Below, in pieces: positions 1 to 12,300 of a stretch of 64,000 nt of DNA (position 1 is its first letter; every line of letters starts with the position of its first letter). The position numbers and the translations under genes were made by a program. This DNA is from Odontesthes bonariensis (taxonomy: Eukaryota > Chordata > Actinopteri > Atheriniformes > Atherinopsidae), in contig NC_134519.1 in the NCBI RefSeq assembly GCF_027942865.1, forward strand, positions 22,106,248 to 22,170,247. Reading direction: 5' to 3'. A model generated the notes under the pieces. The model had not been told where the DNA came from and did no database searches. It saw nothing but the letters and a program-made list of their open reading frames with translations.

Positions 1-323
1 CATGAGAGTAGTTGTTAAGCAGATGTTAAGCTGGGTAAAGTGGTCTCTAGTGTAATGAAGTAGGAGGGGTGGCGGGAATGTTGATGGGAAGGAAAGATAA
101 ACTCTATAAGATCTGATGTAGCTGACGGGGACATGAAAACGTGGCCTGCTGATAGTTCATGTTATGCGCAGAAGCGTGGAGAAGCGCTAACACAGAAATG
201 TTATGTTCACTGGCTTTGATTGCCAGTTTAATGCTTTTGGGAGGGAAAAAAGTCAGAGTGAATCTTACATCAGAAGTCGAATTTATGTTCCTAACTGGTT
301 GTTCCTGCTGTGTGTCTGTACAG

Positions 324-3300
324 AGTTCCCACCTGGCACTCATTGATACCCTGATGATGGCGTATACAGTGGAGATGGTGAGTGTGGAGAGGGTGATGTC
401 CTGCATCAACAAGTACTCGTCTGCTGAACCCTTACATAGTGACGGACTCGTCCAGGAGCTGCCGTATGACACAGAGGATGCAATCATCACCTGGATCAAC
501 AAGGTACATGCAGGGGCACTTTTGGCTCCACACAGAAACCACCGGGATATGTGCCGCTCATAACTGGGCACATCCTTGAGCCTTTTAGAGGCGCCGCTTT
601 TGATGCGACACACTGGTCTTTGTTCCATTCTGAGTTTAGTGGATTCCCGAGGTGCGTGAGAGTGCGTCCCCTCTGAGTTCACTCATTTGTTTGCGTGAGA
701 TCCAGATAGAAAAAAACTGGCAACAACCACATGCACTAAAGTCGGAGAGATTAGCAAGAGATAACTGACTCAGCTCAAAATCCTCTGGTCTGCTAAAGCG
801 GGATTGAGAGAAAAGTCAGACCCTGAGTGAGCCTTGATCTTTAGTGGTTAATCTCTTAAAGATTATTTATTTACTTGAAGTTGTTTTTTGGAGTTGTTTT
901 TTTTTTTTACCCATAAAGAGATGTTTTAAGAAATATTTCAAGTTGCCATTGATGTCTTAAAGGATTAATTATTCTACTTTTGTATAGAATGACAAGTCTA
1001 AAGCCTGGTTTATAGTCGGTAACGCAAGACGCAACGCAAGACGCAACGCAAGACGCAACGCAAGACGCAACGCAAGCCCTTGCGCGGTTGCAAGCCCCCC
1101 CTTGCGTGCTTGCGTGTGTCACCTCAATTTTCTAAACTTTACGCAAGACGCAAGCACAAGCCACTGGCTGTGTTCGAAACCGCCTACTACTTGAAAACGG
1201 CATACTCATCGATCTGACAGTATGCAGAGCGTTTACACACAGTGCACTTCACTCCTGTCCGAGCCCAAATCAGCCAGCCTGAAAAGCTGATTTCCCTTAA
1301 GCTATAAACTCTGTAAATATATAACTTTAGCAACATTTGAAACATTTTCAGGCGAGAAAGTAGTCGTTTAGACCCCCAAGGTGTTGAAAATCTGACAAAA
1401 TACCGGCTATTTACAAGAAGAAGAAGCATGAATCCACTCGAAGAGGTCCTGGCGGTGAATTTGCTTTCATCATAGTAGGCTTGTCATTGAAAAAACCCGC
1501 TACTCCACCTACTGTCCTGGCGGTGAATCGCCACGCAGCACACACAACCGCCGACAAAGCAAAATGAAGTATAAACGTCTCGAGCCATTAACATACGCGC
1601 AAGACGCAAGCGCAAGGGCAGTTAAAGGAAGTATAACTCAGCCTGTTACAACCCCAATTCCACAGTAAGATGTAAATAAAAACAGAATATATTGATTTGC
1701 AAATCTCATAAGCCTATATTTTATTAACACCTGAACATAGAAAAGATATCGGGTAATAAAAAGTGAGTGAGTTATTGCATTATTCTGTTAAAAAAGTTAG
1801 CTCATCTTGAAGTACCACTGCTGCAGCCTGTGCTTTGTCAGGCCCTCGATCGTTGCATTCTGGTTTTTATTTACATCTTGCAAAGCATCCTGGCCTTTCT
1901 GGAATTGCGGTTGGAAATATTCAAGGAACTTGTGTGTTTCCTGCTCTGTCTTAGAGACCAGAGGAAGGAAGATGCACACACACACACACACACGCACACA
2001 CACACACACACTCACACACACACACTCATAGGCAGGATTCATTGACAGAGACACACATTAAAAACGTGGGGGATTGTCTCTCTTTGCAGAGACATACTAG
2101 AAGCCAAGGGTAGGACTGGGTTATGTGATTTTGTGAATCCTAAGGCTTAAGTGTTTCATCATTGTGTAAACACAACGGTGTAGACAGAGAAAAAGCAGAA
2201 AAGGCTTTTAAATAAAATTTTCTATCATTAGAGCAACCTTTCTTCTTACATTAGACTTGATTAGGAAGGCATGCTGAGTGCTGTGTTTTGTGCTCCAGTG
2301 ATGTTTAGAATAAGTGGTTAAGTGGTAATGAAAAGGTATTCTTTGAGGTTTGTGTTTCTCCTGTGTTCAGCACAGACGTTACTGTTGAGCCTCTTTATGC
2401 CCCAAATGCTGGTGTGAAATCTGACTCCTCTCCTTTTCTCTGTCTGCTAAGTTCTATTCTCTATTTGTTTCTTTCTGTCAAGGTGAATGAACACCTGAGG
2501 GACATCCTGGTGGAGGAGCAGAAGTTAAGAGAGGCTTCCCTCCAAGAATCAAACACCACAACGAATAAAGTAAGAACACACACACTATACTCCAACACAA
2601 ACTCTGCCATCATTCATCCAAATGATGTTTGGATTAGTAGTTCAATATTATTAGGAACAGTCTGATTCATCGTCTTTCAGAGAGTCGATATTAATGATGT
2701 TAAACTTTTAACCAAAGGCATGTCTGTGTCCACGCCAGCCACATGCAGACACACACACACTTGTGACACAGCACGCAGCTCTGCTAATCAGAGGAACAGA
2801 TGAGGTCAGTGTCAGGCCAGCTGCAGAGAAAGTTTGGCGAGAGTTGCCCCTCTGCTGTTGGAGGAGACAAAGAAATCTGCGGGGCAGAGGAGGAGAGGAG
2901 AGGGTGAAAGACGGAAAATAGAAGTTCGGAGGTGTCATTGGAGATGAGGAGAAAAGGGAGAAGTGGCACCATGTTGGAGGACATGGACGTGGACAGGGAC
3001 ACCCAGGAGCTCTGGCAGCTGTAGCAAAAAACAGTCATCGACGGACAGGCATCCTGCAGGCTTTGTAGTTATGTAATGTCCCTTCGACACAAATCAGTCC
3101 ACTGGCACAAACATGCTGCAGTCAGCTGCCATGTTCTTCTACTCGTATAACTATAAACCTACAGTGCAGTGCTTTGTCGGGCCTCAGTCAGTGCTAAAAC
3201 TGTAAAGAAAAAGAAAAAAAGCGAAAGCTGCTCACGCTCACCCTTCTGTCCTGATATTTATTTACATGAATCATAGTTATTACAGCTGTATGAAAATAAT

Positions 3301-6300
3301 CCAGCATGTCTTTAAAAGTTATGGCTTTGTGGAATTGTGGGATGGTATTATAGCCTTTCATAAAGAATCGTCCAGTGTGTCCAATGGTAAAGGACATTAT
3401 AAAGGGAGCACTGGAGTTCCTTTTCCTTCAACCAGCTCCTAACATGGCTGCCATTGGTTAAGGTTATTTAAGGTTATTTCACTCAGCTAGGAACTCAGGC
3501 AGGACTCAACCCCTCCTCTGTAATATCAACTCCAAATGGAAGTACCATGCAGTTGAAAAAAAAAAAAAGAAAATCTACACTGATAAGATATCCACTTTAT
3601 TTAGAGTTTTTTTTTCAACCCGATCAGCTGTTGTTCTACTCAACCAATTCCTGGTTATTGTTTCTTACTATCCGCCTATACCCTTTCAAAACTGAAGCGT
3701 TGCAAACCAACCCATAGACATGTTTCAGTTCAGACCACAGTGATGGGCTGATGATAGCCACCCTGATGTCACGGCTAAAGACGAATTCCTAATAATTTCA
3801 CGATAGATCCCAGATACAAAATGCAGATTTCACCCATGCAGCCCGAGAGCTCCAAACTTAAGAGGGTCAGTGCAGATATGTTCACAACTTGTGTCCACTA
3901 TCAGATGATTTCCTTCTTCAGAGTAAGCAGTTCAAGGTTTGTTTTTAAATTTAGATAAGAAACGCAACCTCATGATGACTCGAAGAAAAAAAAAATCCAG
4001 ATCACCCAAGTCATCAAAATTCCTCCTCAGGAGAATATGAATAATGTCTGTACTAACTGACATCGACATGCCATCCATGAAAATACAGCATGAGCACGGC
4101 GTATTGTCACAGATTAAACTGTTTACATATAACAGATTTCAAAATGGCTGCTGAGGTCATGGTGAGTGTGTCCCCATTCTCTTGTATGGAGCTAAAGTCA
4201 TTTCTTCGGAGAGCAGCAGGACGTCGTGACAGGAACATATACTGCTCTCTGTTTGTGGTTGTTAGTATAGTGAGAGAGATCACTAGCTCACCGTGAGCTG
4301 ATAACACATAGGTGTGTGACCTATACCATAGTAACATGCTTTGTCAAAGCAGGACGGTCCTTATAGGAATGTGGACGCTCGGCGTCAGTCAGCTGCTTTC
4401 CTACTCCACGCTTCATCACACAGCTCCTTCTCTGCAGTGTCAGCCTCAACAGAGGTCTATTCAGTGATTAGGAAAGTGTGAGAAGAGATAATTTCACAAG
4501 TGCGCACGCACGCACGCACGCACATACATGTGCCTCTGCAGCATTCACTCTCAAATAGATGAGCACAAGACCCTTTTCCAGTGTTGTTTATTCTGGGACC
4601 ATGTGAAAAGTGTTTAACTGTGGTCATATGACCCTCACTCATTTTTGTGTGTGGTTTCGGTTGAATGTTTGCGCTCGACATGCTGTCGGTGCTTACTCTA
4701 CAACTCAGGGGAAACTTAAGACAAATGCATGTCGAATCACTACGTGACAATCAGGAGCTTGTGTGGTTTCAAAAGAAACAACGATCAAGGGGGTTAACTT
4801 CCAGATCCTGTCATTGAGTGTTTATTAATATGTAAAAACCTCCAAAAGGTTTCAGTGAATTTGGTGGAATGAAACCCACAGACTTTGATTATGCCGCAAC
4901 TTTCCTTTCGCCATCATCAGGTCAGACTTTTCCAATAACTTCGGTTGCCAAGACTGAAATTATTATTGGCCTCTGTAAGTATGTTTATAGCCAATTAGCT
5001 AATGTTAGTTGGTTTGCTGAATACGCAGATGAAACCTGAATATTATTGCTGTATTTCACAGTAAATTGGCATGGTGGCATTAATTCAGTACAGCCTTTCA
5101 AGGCCGCTAGCACGACTGTCGATTCTTCATCTTGTACTGCCAAACAAATGTGAGTATTTGTGACTCAAAAGGCTAAATAGTTTGTTCTTACTAATGTTAG
5201 GTTATGCTTTATCAAGGCACGCACGCGCACATTGGTCATAGAAACCATTAGGGTGTCCCAAATGGATAGCCTTTCTGAGTGTTTTATCTGTTTTGGTGCA
5301 TCTAGAAGGTCTGTAAAGTTTCAAAGCCACAGGGAGTAATTCTCTCCGACACTTCCACACTGCCCCTGTACTGTTGCCTGCAGTCCAGGCTTTTTGTTCT
5401 GTTATTTCACAATATCACCATGTAACACATTTGTGTAACGCCTGCTTGGTGGCTAACTTGGCACACGTCAATCCAAGATTGTGTAGGTGTCTCACACTGC
5501 AGTTGTTGTTTTTTTTTTTTAACTTGCCAGCTAAACCTATCAGAGCAGAGTGGGCTTTTTGAGAGCGGGAAGCTTTAAAGAGACACAAGAACGTGAAAAG
5601 AATGATGAGTTTTATGAGTGTATAAATTAGTATTGGAGGGACTCTTTAATTACTGTGATTGAGGCAAAACTGAAACCATTTCAAAAGCTCCTTATGTGAC
5701 ACTTCGGTGTTATTAATTGTTGTAGTATTACTCTTGTTAAAAAGAGGGTATGTTCTTTCCAGGAAGAGAATGTTTTGTTTCCGATTTTATTGATAGCACT
5801 CAAAAGAGAAGTTTTTTTTCTGTTGTGATGTTATTTCACAAATTATTGGAAAGCTGTTTGTTTGGGAAGGTTATTGTCTGAGAATGTTTCCCCTCCACAG
5901 TTGTATTCAGCTGCACGACACAACTCAGCAAACACTGCTGTAGCAGATGCATTCCATCACTGTCTATAACTTGTTTTTTATGCAGATAATATGTTTAAGA
6001 ATTATCTGACTTTTGCAGAGGTGTAACTGTTCTGGTTTTAAGAGAAGATTTTCCCCCAGTCCATGCAGAGGTAGCACTTTTTTCCCATGCTGTTGGCCTA
6101 ATACCTATCCCACTCTCTCCTCTTGTCTAATCATGTTCCTCCATCAAGTCTCCTAGCAAATGGTACTGGAGATTAGTACCTGTAAGTCATCCATTCTGAA
6201 GAACAAACCCCCCCCCCCCCCCCCCCCCCCCCCGCTTAACAACCCCACCAGCAACTCTCCTCTCCCTTGATCCCACCCTCTACATTCTGTGCCCCCCCCG

Positions 6301-9300
6301 CCCAGCTGCCTTGTTTGTCTCTGCATGTGGCCTTGAGCCCCATCATTCAGTGAGGTTACATGATGCTGAAAGGATCAGATAATTGGCTAAATTACAATAA
6401 GAATGAGTTGAGCAAGGGTAATTATCCTTGGATGGCGGTGAATGAATCGGATCAGAGGAACAAAGCATGTCATACTCCGATACGATAGGTGGCGCTGTAC
6501 CCATTTCAACTATTGCTAATAGAGCCACTTCCGGTTGAACCCTTCAACAACAAACTCAGGCATTTGAGAAAATGGCGAATGAAGAGCAAGATGAAGCTAC
6601 GTCCCTCTATATTTCATCTGTGATGAGCTGCTTATGGCACAAACACGATGCACAACGGCGCAGTCTCCATCGCAGTGTTTTTCATTCTGATGGCGACTAC
6701 AACAGTAATATCGTCTCTTCCGACTTCCGGTTCACGACCCCGGGAAAAAATCTCGAGCATGCGCAGAACGCAAAGTCTAATTCACCACGTGCTTCAACCG
6801 TCTACAAGCACGTTTATTTTGACTTTCAACCGAGTTATCTCGATTCGAGCCAATTTATTGTCAGATTAAGGTGTCTACATGCACTTAATAACTCAATCTT
6901 CTTGTAATTTAGCCAATTATCTGGTCCTTTCAGTGCCATGTAACCCCACTGGGTGATTGGTCAGACTATTCCTACTCTTCCAACCTGTACCTCATTTTCA
7001 CATATATAAGGCATAGCGACTATTTTTGACCTACATCTATTTTAAGAAAGGATATGGAACTCCAGTCACAACTGCATTATCAACTGTTCTGTTGCAAATT
7101 AATGTGACATTTTTTTGTTGTCTGCATTTTGCACTCAAAGCAGTTGAAATTGTCTTCTGTAAAGAGGATACACCTGTATGGGGCTGTTTTACAGTACCAA
7201 TGAAACACTGAAGAAACAACAGTTTGTTGTAAAATGCAGACATCATAAAACTTTTGTTTACAAGCAAACGGGGAGCGCTGATGCCCTGAAGACATCATAT
7301 AGGAGTGCTGTTTTTACTGGTGTATTTACAGAACCAGAGACGTATAGAAAACCTTCAGACAGGAAGGATGTCTTTACGCAGATAATTATTAGAATCCTAA
7401 ATCACATGTATTGTCTGCTACAGATCCATAGCTGAGGTTTAGACTTCCTTAGTGCCACTGATGTCTCACCAGATGTTAAAACATTCATTTGCTGTCATGC
7501 ATTCTGCTCCTCACTGTCCTGATAAGGAACTAACCACTCCCTAAAACTGAGCACAGAGAGCAGTTGTGACTGTTTTGATTACATTTCTTATGACTAAAAT
7601 GCAAGGTGATGTTTCTAAAGGTAGTTTTTGAGTGTATGTCAGTGGCTGGTTATTTGCATGATCAGTGCAATCTGCATTATTTCAGGCGTATGCTCGAAAT
7701 TCCTCAGATTAACACTTGCACTTGTGTTAATGTATGTGTGACTTACTGGTGCATGCAGTTGAAAGAGTGCCTGCACATGTTGCTGTGTTTGTACCGGTAA
7801 TCAAAGAGAGCCGTTCATATCCACCCCGATGACACATAAAGGCGATGTCTTTGTGCCGTTGCCATGGTTTCAGGCTCGGTACAGGAGGGAACATGCCCAG
7901 AGGAGCGCTCCATCACTCCCCCTGGTGGAGAACCTGCTGAAGGATAACACAGACGGCTGCGCCCTCACTGCCCTGCTGCACTTCTACTGCCCGCAGGCTG
8001 TCAGGCTGGAAGGTGGGTCAAGCCATAACCACTCACCAACTTTTTATTCTTTCATCATATTCATTCCATAAAATTCTGTGTAATAACATACTTAAAGAAG
8101 GCAAGAATGACAATGCAGCGAGCTAACAACAAGGATTTTTAGCCTCATCTGGACAGTACAGAGTCTTCTGCTCTCTCTGCTTCTGTGATTAACACAACAA
8201 ATTTTAACAGGATGCTTGAGACAAAGAGTATATTTATCATCCATCAGCTTTTTTATTCTGAAGTTTTCTCTTGCAAAATAATACTTTTAGGCAGCCTTAT
8301 GTATGTGAGTGTTTTTTAGGCATTTTCTAGTCTACAAAGTCATATTCTACCACATATTTAAAAAGGGATTAGTCCTGTTGTCAGTCTTTACACACTGTTA
8401 ATGGTGTTGTTGCACTGCAACACGGATAGGACTTATGGCAAACATGCATACTAAGACGGCAAGGAACAAAGAGGCGTTTCCTCCCAGCTTGCCTGCATTC
8501 TGAAAATGCCCCGGGCTCTGGTGTGATTGGTCACGAGTTGTATGCGTCAGAGAACCGTTATAGGAGTTGCTAGCTGGCTGCTGTTTCAAAGATAAACAGC
8601 TCTTGTGTCGATTCTCTAAAAACCCTCTGGATTAGATTGAGTTCGCTTGGAAGGTCACACACACACGAGCCAGACGTGAAAGCAAGCTGCGCTTCATTAA
8701 GGTTTCTTGCTTGAAGCTTGATTTAGTCTCGAAATAACAGAGAAGTACAATAAAGTTCAGCGGGACATCATGCCAGAGAATTTAGCTGTTGTAATACTCC
8801 GTTGACTGTCCCTGCTATGTTCCCTCTTGTCAAACATCCCACACATGCCTGGGCCGGCCTTACGGTACTGAAACATCAGGGGCTAAAAATCCTGATGATT
8901 CATCTGGAAGCAGTTAAAGCGGTTACTAAAATGGTGTTGTGAATTGTCTGGAGGATTCTGAGTGATTCAAAATTGCCACTTCAAGTTCCCAAGTAGGGTT
9001 ATTTTCTTCTCAGCTATTATTTTTAAACATAAACTAAGTCTTATCTTTCCTTGTCTTCCTGTCTTGCCTTTGCTATTATCCCTCCTCCCTCTTGTGTGTG
9101 TGTGTGTGTGTGTGTGTGTTCGTGTGTGTGTGTGTGTTTGACCCCTCCCCCGGCGGAGCAGACATCTGCCTCAAAGAGACCATGTCCCTAGCTGACAGTC
9201 TGTACAACCTCCAGCTGGTGCAGGAGTTTTGCAGAAACAATCTCAACCACTGCTGCCACTTCAGCCTGGAGGACTTGCTCTATGCACATGCATCAATAAA

Positions 9301-12300
9301 GGTAAGGAAACCAGCACCCAAAAATATGTGTGTGGAAGATGGGGAGAGTTGTTTTTGCAGCTGAAGAAGGGGTGAAAAGGGTTTTTGGGAGTAGCAGGAG
9401 ATTATACGAAGGCAAGAACGAGTGACACAGGGAAAAGTTTAATAATGAATGTTAGTGGCTCGGCTTTCATAGGGGTTTTTGTTGTGTGCATGTGTGTGCA
9501 TTCATTAGAGGCATAAAGATCCTTGTGAAGCACTGAGTATTGTTTCGCTGCTGCGTTATGTATGTTATAATAGCCTTTCTGTGTACGGGTGCTTTCCATG
9601 TGGAGATGCTGCACCAGGCCACCCCACTTTACCTCAACCCACTCTCTGCTCAGACAGAGGACAGATTCTGCTTTGAGGAGGTTTACAGCCACGACCCATC
9701 TCCGCCTCCCTCCCTCTTTCTCTTTCCTCCACACCCCTCCAGTTTTTACCAGGATACCAAATATTTGAATTTTCTGATCTCAGTCCTCAGACAGAACCCC
9801 CTCCTCCCATTTTGTTTGTGATTAATAAAAGAACTACTGTACTGTTCAAGAGCATCTCTGTGCCATGCAGACACCAAAGGCAGCACAGCCAGTGTGGGTA
9901 AATAGTATGCAGAGAGCGTGGGCTGAAAACATTCAGATTCAAGTCATGGTCCAAACTGACTGGGACTTTCCTCTCTCCAGTACAGCACAGCAGACCATTT
10001 TCACACTCTTTGCTCTGTATTCCTCTGCCTGCATTCATTTCTCATTCACCGTTTTGTTCATATTGTATATTGACTGAATGCTGGTATAATAGTGTTGCAG
10101 GGGTCAAGAAGGGCATTTAAAGACTCTGGCACACTGCTTATTCACCACAGACTCACTGCCCACAGAAGCTTAGGCCCCATCCACACGTAGCCGGGTATCT
10201 GCTAAAACGAATATATTTTTCTACGTTTGGACCTGTCATCCACATGAAAACGCATAAAAACGCATCGTAAATGAATGTTTTTAAAAACTCCGGGCAAAGT
10301 GAAGATTTTTGAAAACTCCGTTTATGCAGCTGCGTGTAGACAGAGATAACCGGAGTTTTGCGTTTTCGAACGTCACAATATGCGCCAAAACAACAACAAA
10401 TCTGCTTTAAAGTCTAAAGTGCGACCTTTGTTTACTGAAGAAGCATGGATGCCTTGAGAACTGTGGTGGTTATTATTGTGCAGGCGCTGTTTACTGCCTT
10501 GATTTTACACGCCCAAGTCGTACTCCCAGAGGAATGGCGTGACAATTTCGCATGTCCCGGTCCTCACTCCTGTCGCTGTCGGAATTATTACGTCCTCATA
10601 TCGATGGGCAGTCCACTGTCATGCGATCACCTGTCAGTGTGCTCAAAAAAGCTGCGTGCACACTTTATTATTTAGCTGACGAGGGCAGATTGCGCAAAAC
10701 AGCATTTGGGTTGTCAAGGCAGGTGAAAACGCAGATGTTCGGTTATGTGTGGAAGGAGTTTTTTTCGAAAACGAGGTAATGTGGATACAGATTATTTTAT
10801 AAACGGAGGGGGGGAAACATTCGGTTTTAAAAATACCCGGCTACGTGTGTACATAACCTTAATGTAAGTCTATTTATTTGATGAGTTATGTGAAGAGAAG
10901 TGCTGTTTAGCAGTGTACTCTGCGATGAGTAAATGCAGTTTAGAGGAGTAGAAATCACAGATAAGCTGACTGAATGTTTTTCTACATTTGAAACCATCTG
11001 CTCCTGAGCTCACCTGTTTTCTATATGAATTCATTTGTCTTTGATGTCGGTCGCCCACTCGACATATTCAATCTATTTGTGTACATGGGAGAGATTTAAA
11101 CTATACTCCAGATGTTGTTTTTGGCAGTTTTCATGACATGCCTGGGTTTGATATTAAACAAGTCAGACAATGGAACATGCACAGTTATTCAAGCACACGA
11201 AAACACCCATGGAGCCAGTTACTTAGCAACAGTTGGCTGGCTGTGGCCTCGGTGATCTGTCAAAAAGCAGGATGATAGTGCATTTGTAGCACATCTAGCA
11301 GCTTTACAGAGATATGTGGGGGGAATGTGCTGCAATAAGACGTGCTGCGTGTGTGACTACAAAATAAAGATGTGTGTTGTCTTGCAGAGTAACTACCTGG
11401 TGTTTATGGCTGAGCTTTTCTGGTGGTTTGAAGTGGTCAAACCGTCATTTGTACAGCCCAGAGTCTTCGACCCAAACGGTACAGTCCAGTTTATTAATAG
11501 TGTACATGACGGCATTCATTTTTAATGTGTAATGAGTGGTAACTGTTATCTCTAATGAGTCACTCCAGTTTGAATATTGAGAATTGGTTTTCTCCTGCAG
11601 CCTGTGAGCCTGTATCATCCTGTAGAGATATGCCTCCTGTGTCCAGTCCCGTCAAACAGAGCTATGCAGACAGACCTCCCAGCCCGGAAAATATCTCCGC
11701 AGAAGGTATTTTCAATTGTACTCTGCAATAAATGCTCTATTCCATTTTCTTGACTGCTTGCTTGTGGTACAAAACAATGTCACCAAGTCAAACAAAGTTA
11801 AATAACCCATATTGTGCTCACTTTTTGGCTCAAAAATCTTAATTAGGGGTTTACTAGAATAGGTTTACATTCTTTAACATTCAAAAATCACACATTTTTC
11901 CTCCGCTACTCTGCATTGTTCCAACATGACTTGTCAAAGCATAACTCTGAAGACCTTTTAAATGCTCAAAAAGCTGTTTAACACGCTGAAGGGAAGGAAA
12001 AAGGAAAAGGAAAAGGAACAGCCCAAAAGCAGAATATGACATCTTCAAAATAACTGCGTCGGTTGCGCACAGCACTGTGTTGCATGTCCATATTATGACA
12101 CTGTGGTTATACAATCAGGATTTTATTAAAGCAGAGTGACAGCCTGGAAATGCTCTAAGTAAGCATGATTTTCAGTCACAATGTCTGATAAGTTTAACCG
12201 TCTGACCTTGAGTGTCCAGAAAGGCGCCTTCTAAATTAAATTTATTATTTATTATAAACAGAAAAATACGTGAATGAGAGCAGCTTTGTTGGAAATTCGC

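Larger units (their letters stand above)
504..2482 (+). other. camsap2 intron with two non-autonomous repeat elements
   Basis: No exon was recognised between the 504 donor and the 2483 acceptor. The interval holds a repeat with 12-bp tandem units (1001-1645), a second short inverted-repeat element (1648-1914) and a CA microsatellite (1974-2029). Short ORFs here arise from the tandem repeats and the CA tract and show no protein-like sequence. Confidence 0.7.
2570..7873 (+). other. Large camsap2 intron region split by the microexon
   Basis: Only one exon, the 33-bp microexon at 6149-6181, could be recognised. The rest is AT-rich intron with an ACGC microsatellite (about 4501-4522), a homopolymeric C tract (6208-6233) and an inverted-repeat element (6348-6951). 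Many short ORFs occur on both strands with no recognisable family. Confidence 0.7.

Noticed and set aside
159-563. 134-codon plus-strand ORF at the window start treated as a gene of its own
   Set aside because: Only 324-503 is coding. The upstream part lies before a splice acceptor and the downstream part after a GT donor. It is an internal camsap2 exon.
1797-2054. ORFs rich in Thr-His or Val-Cys repeats
   Set aside because: They are translations of the CA microsatellite. The same applies to ORFs at 9092 and 47702-48022.
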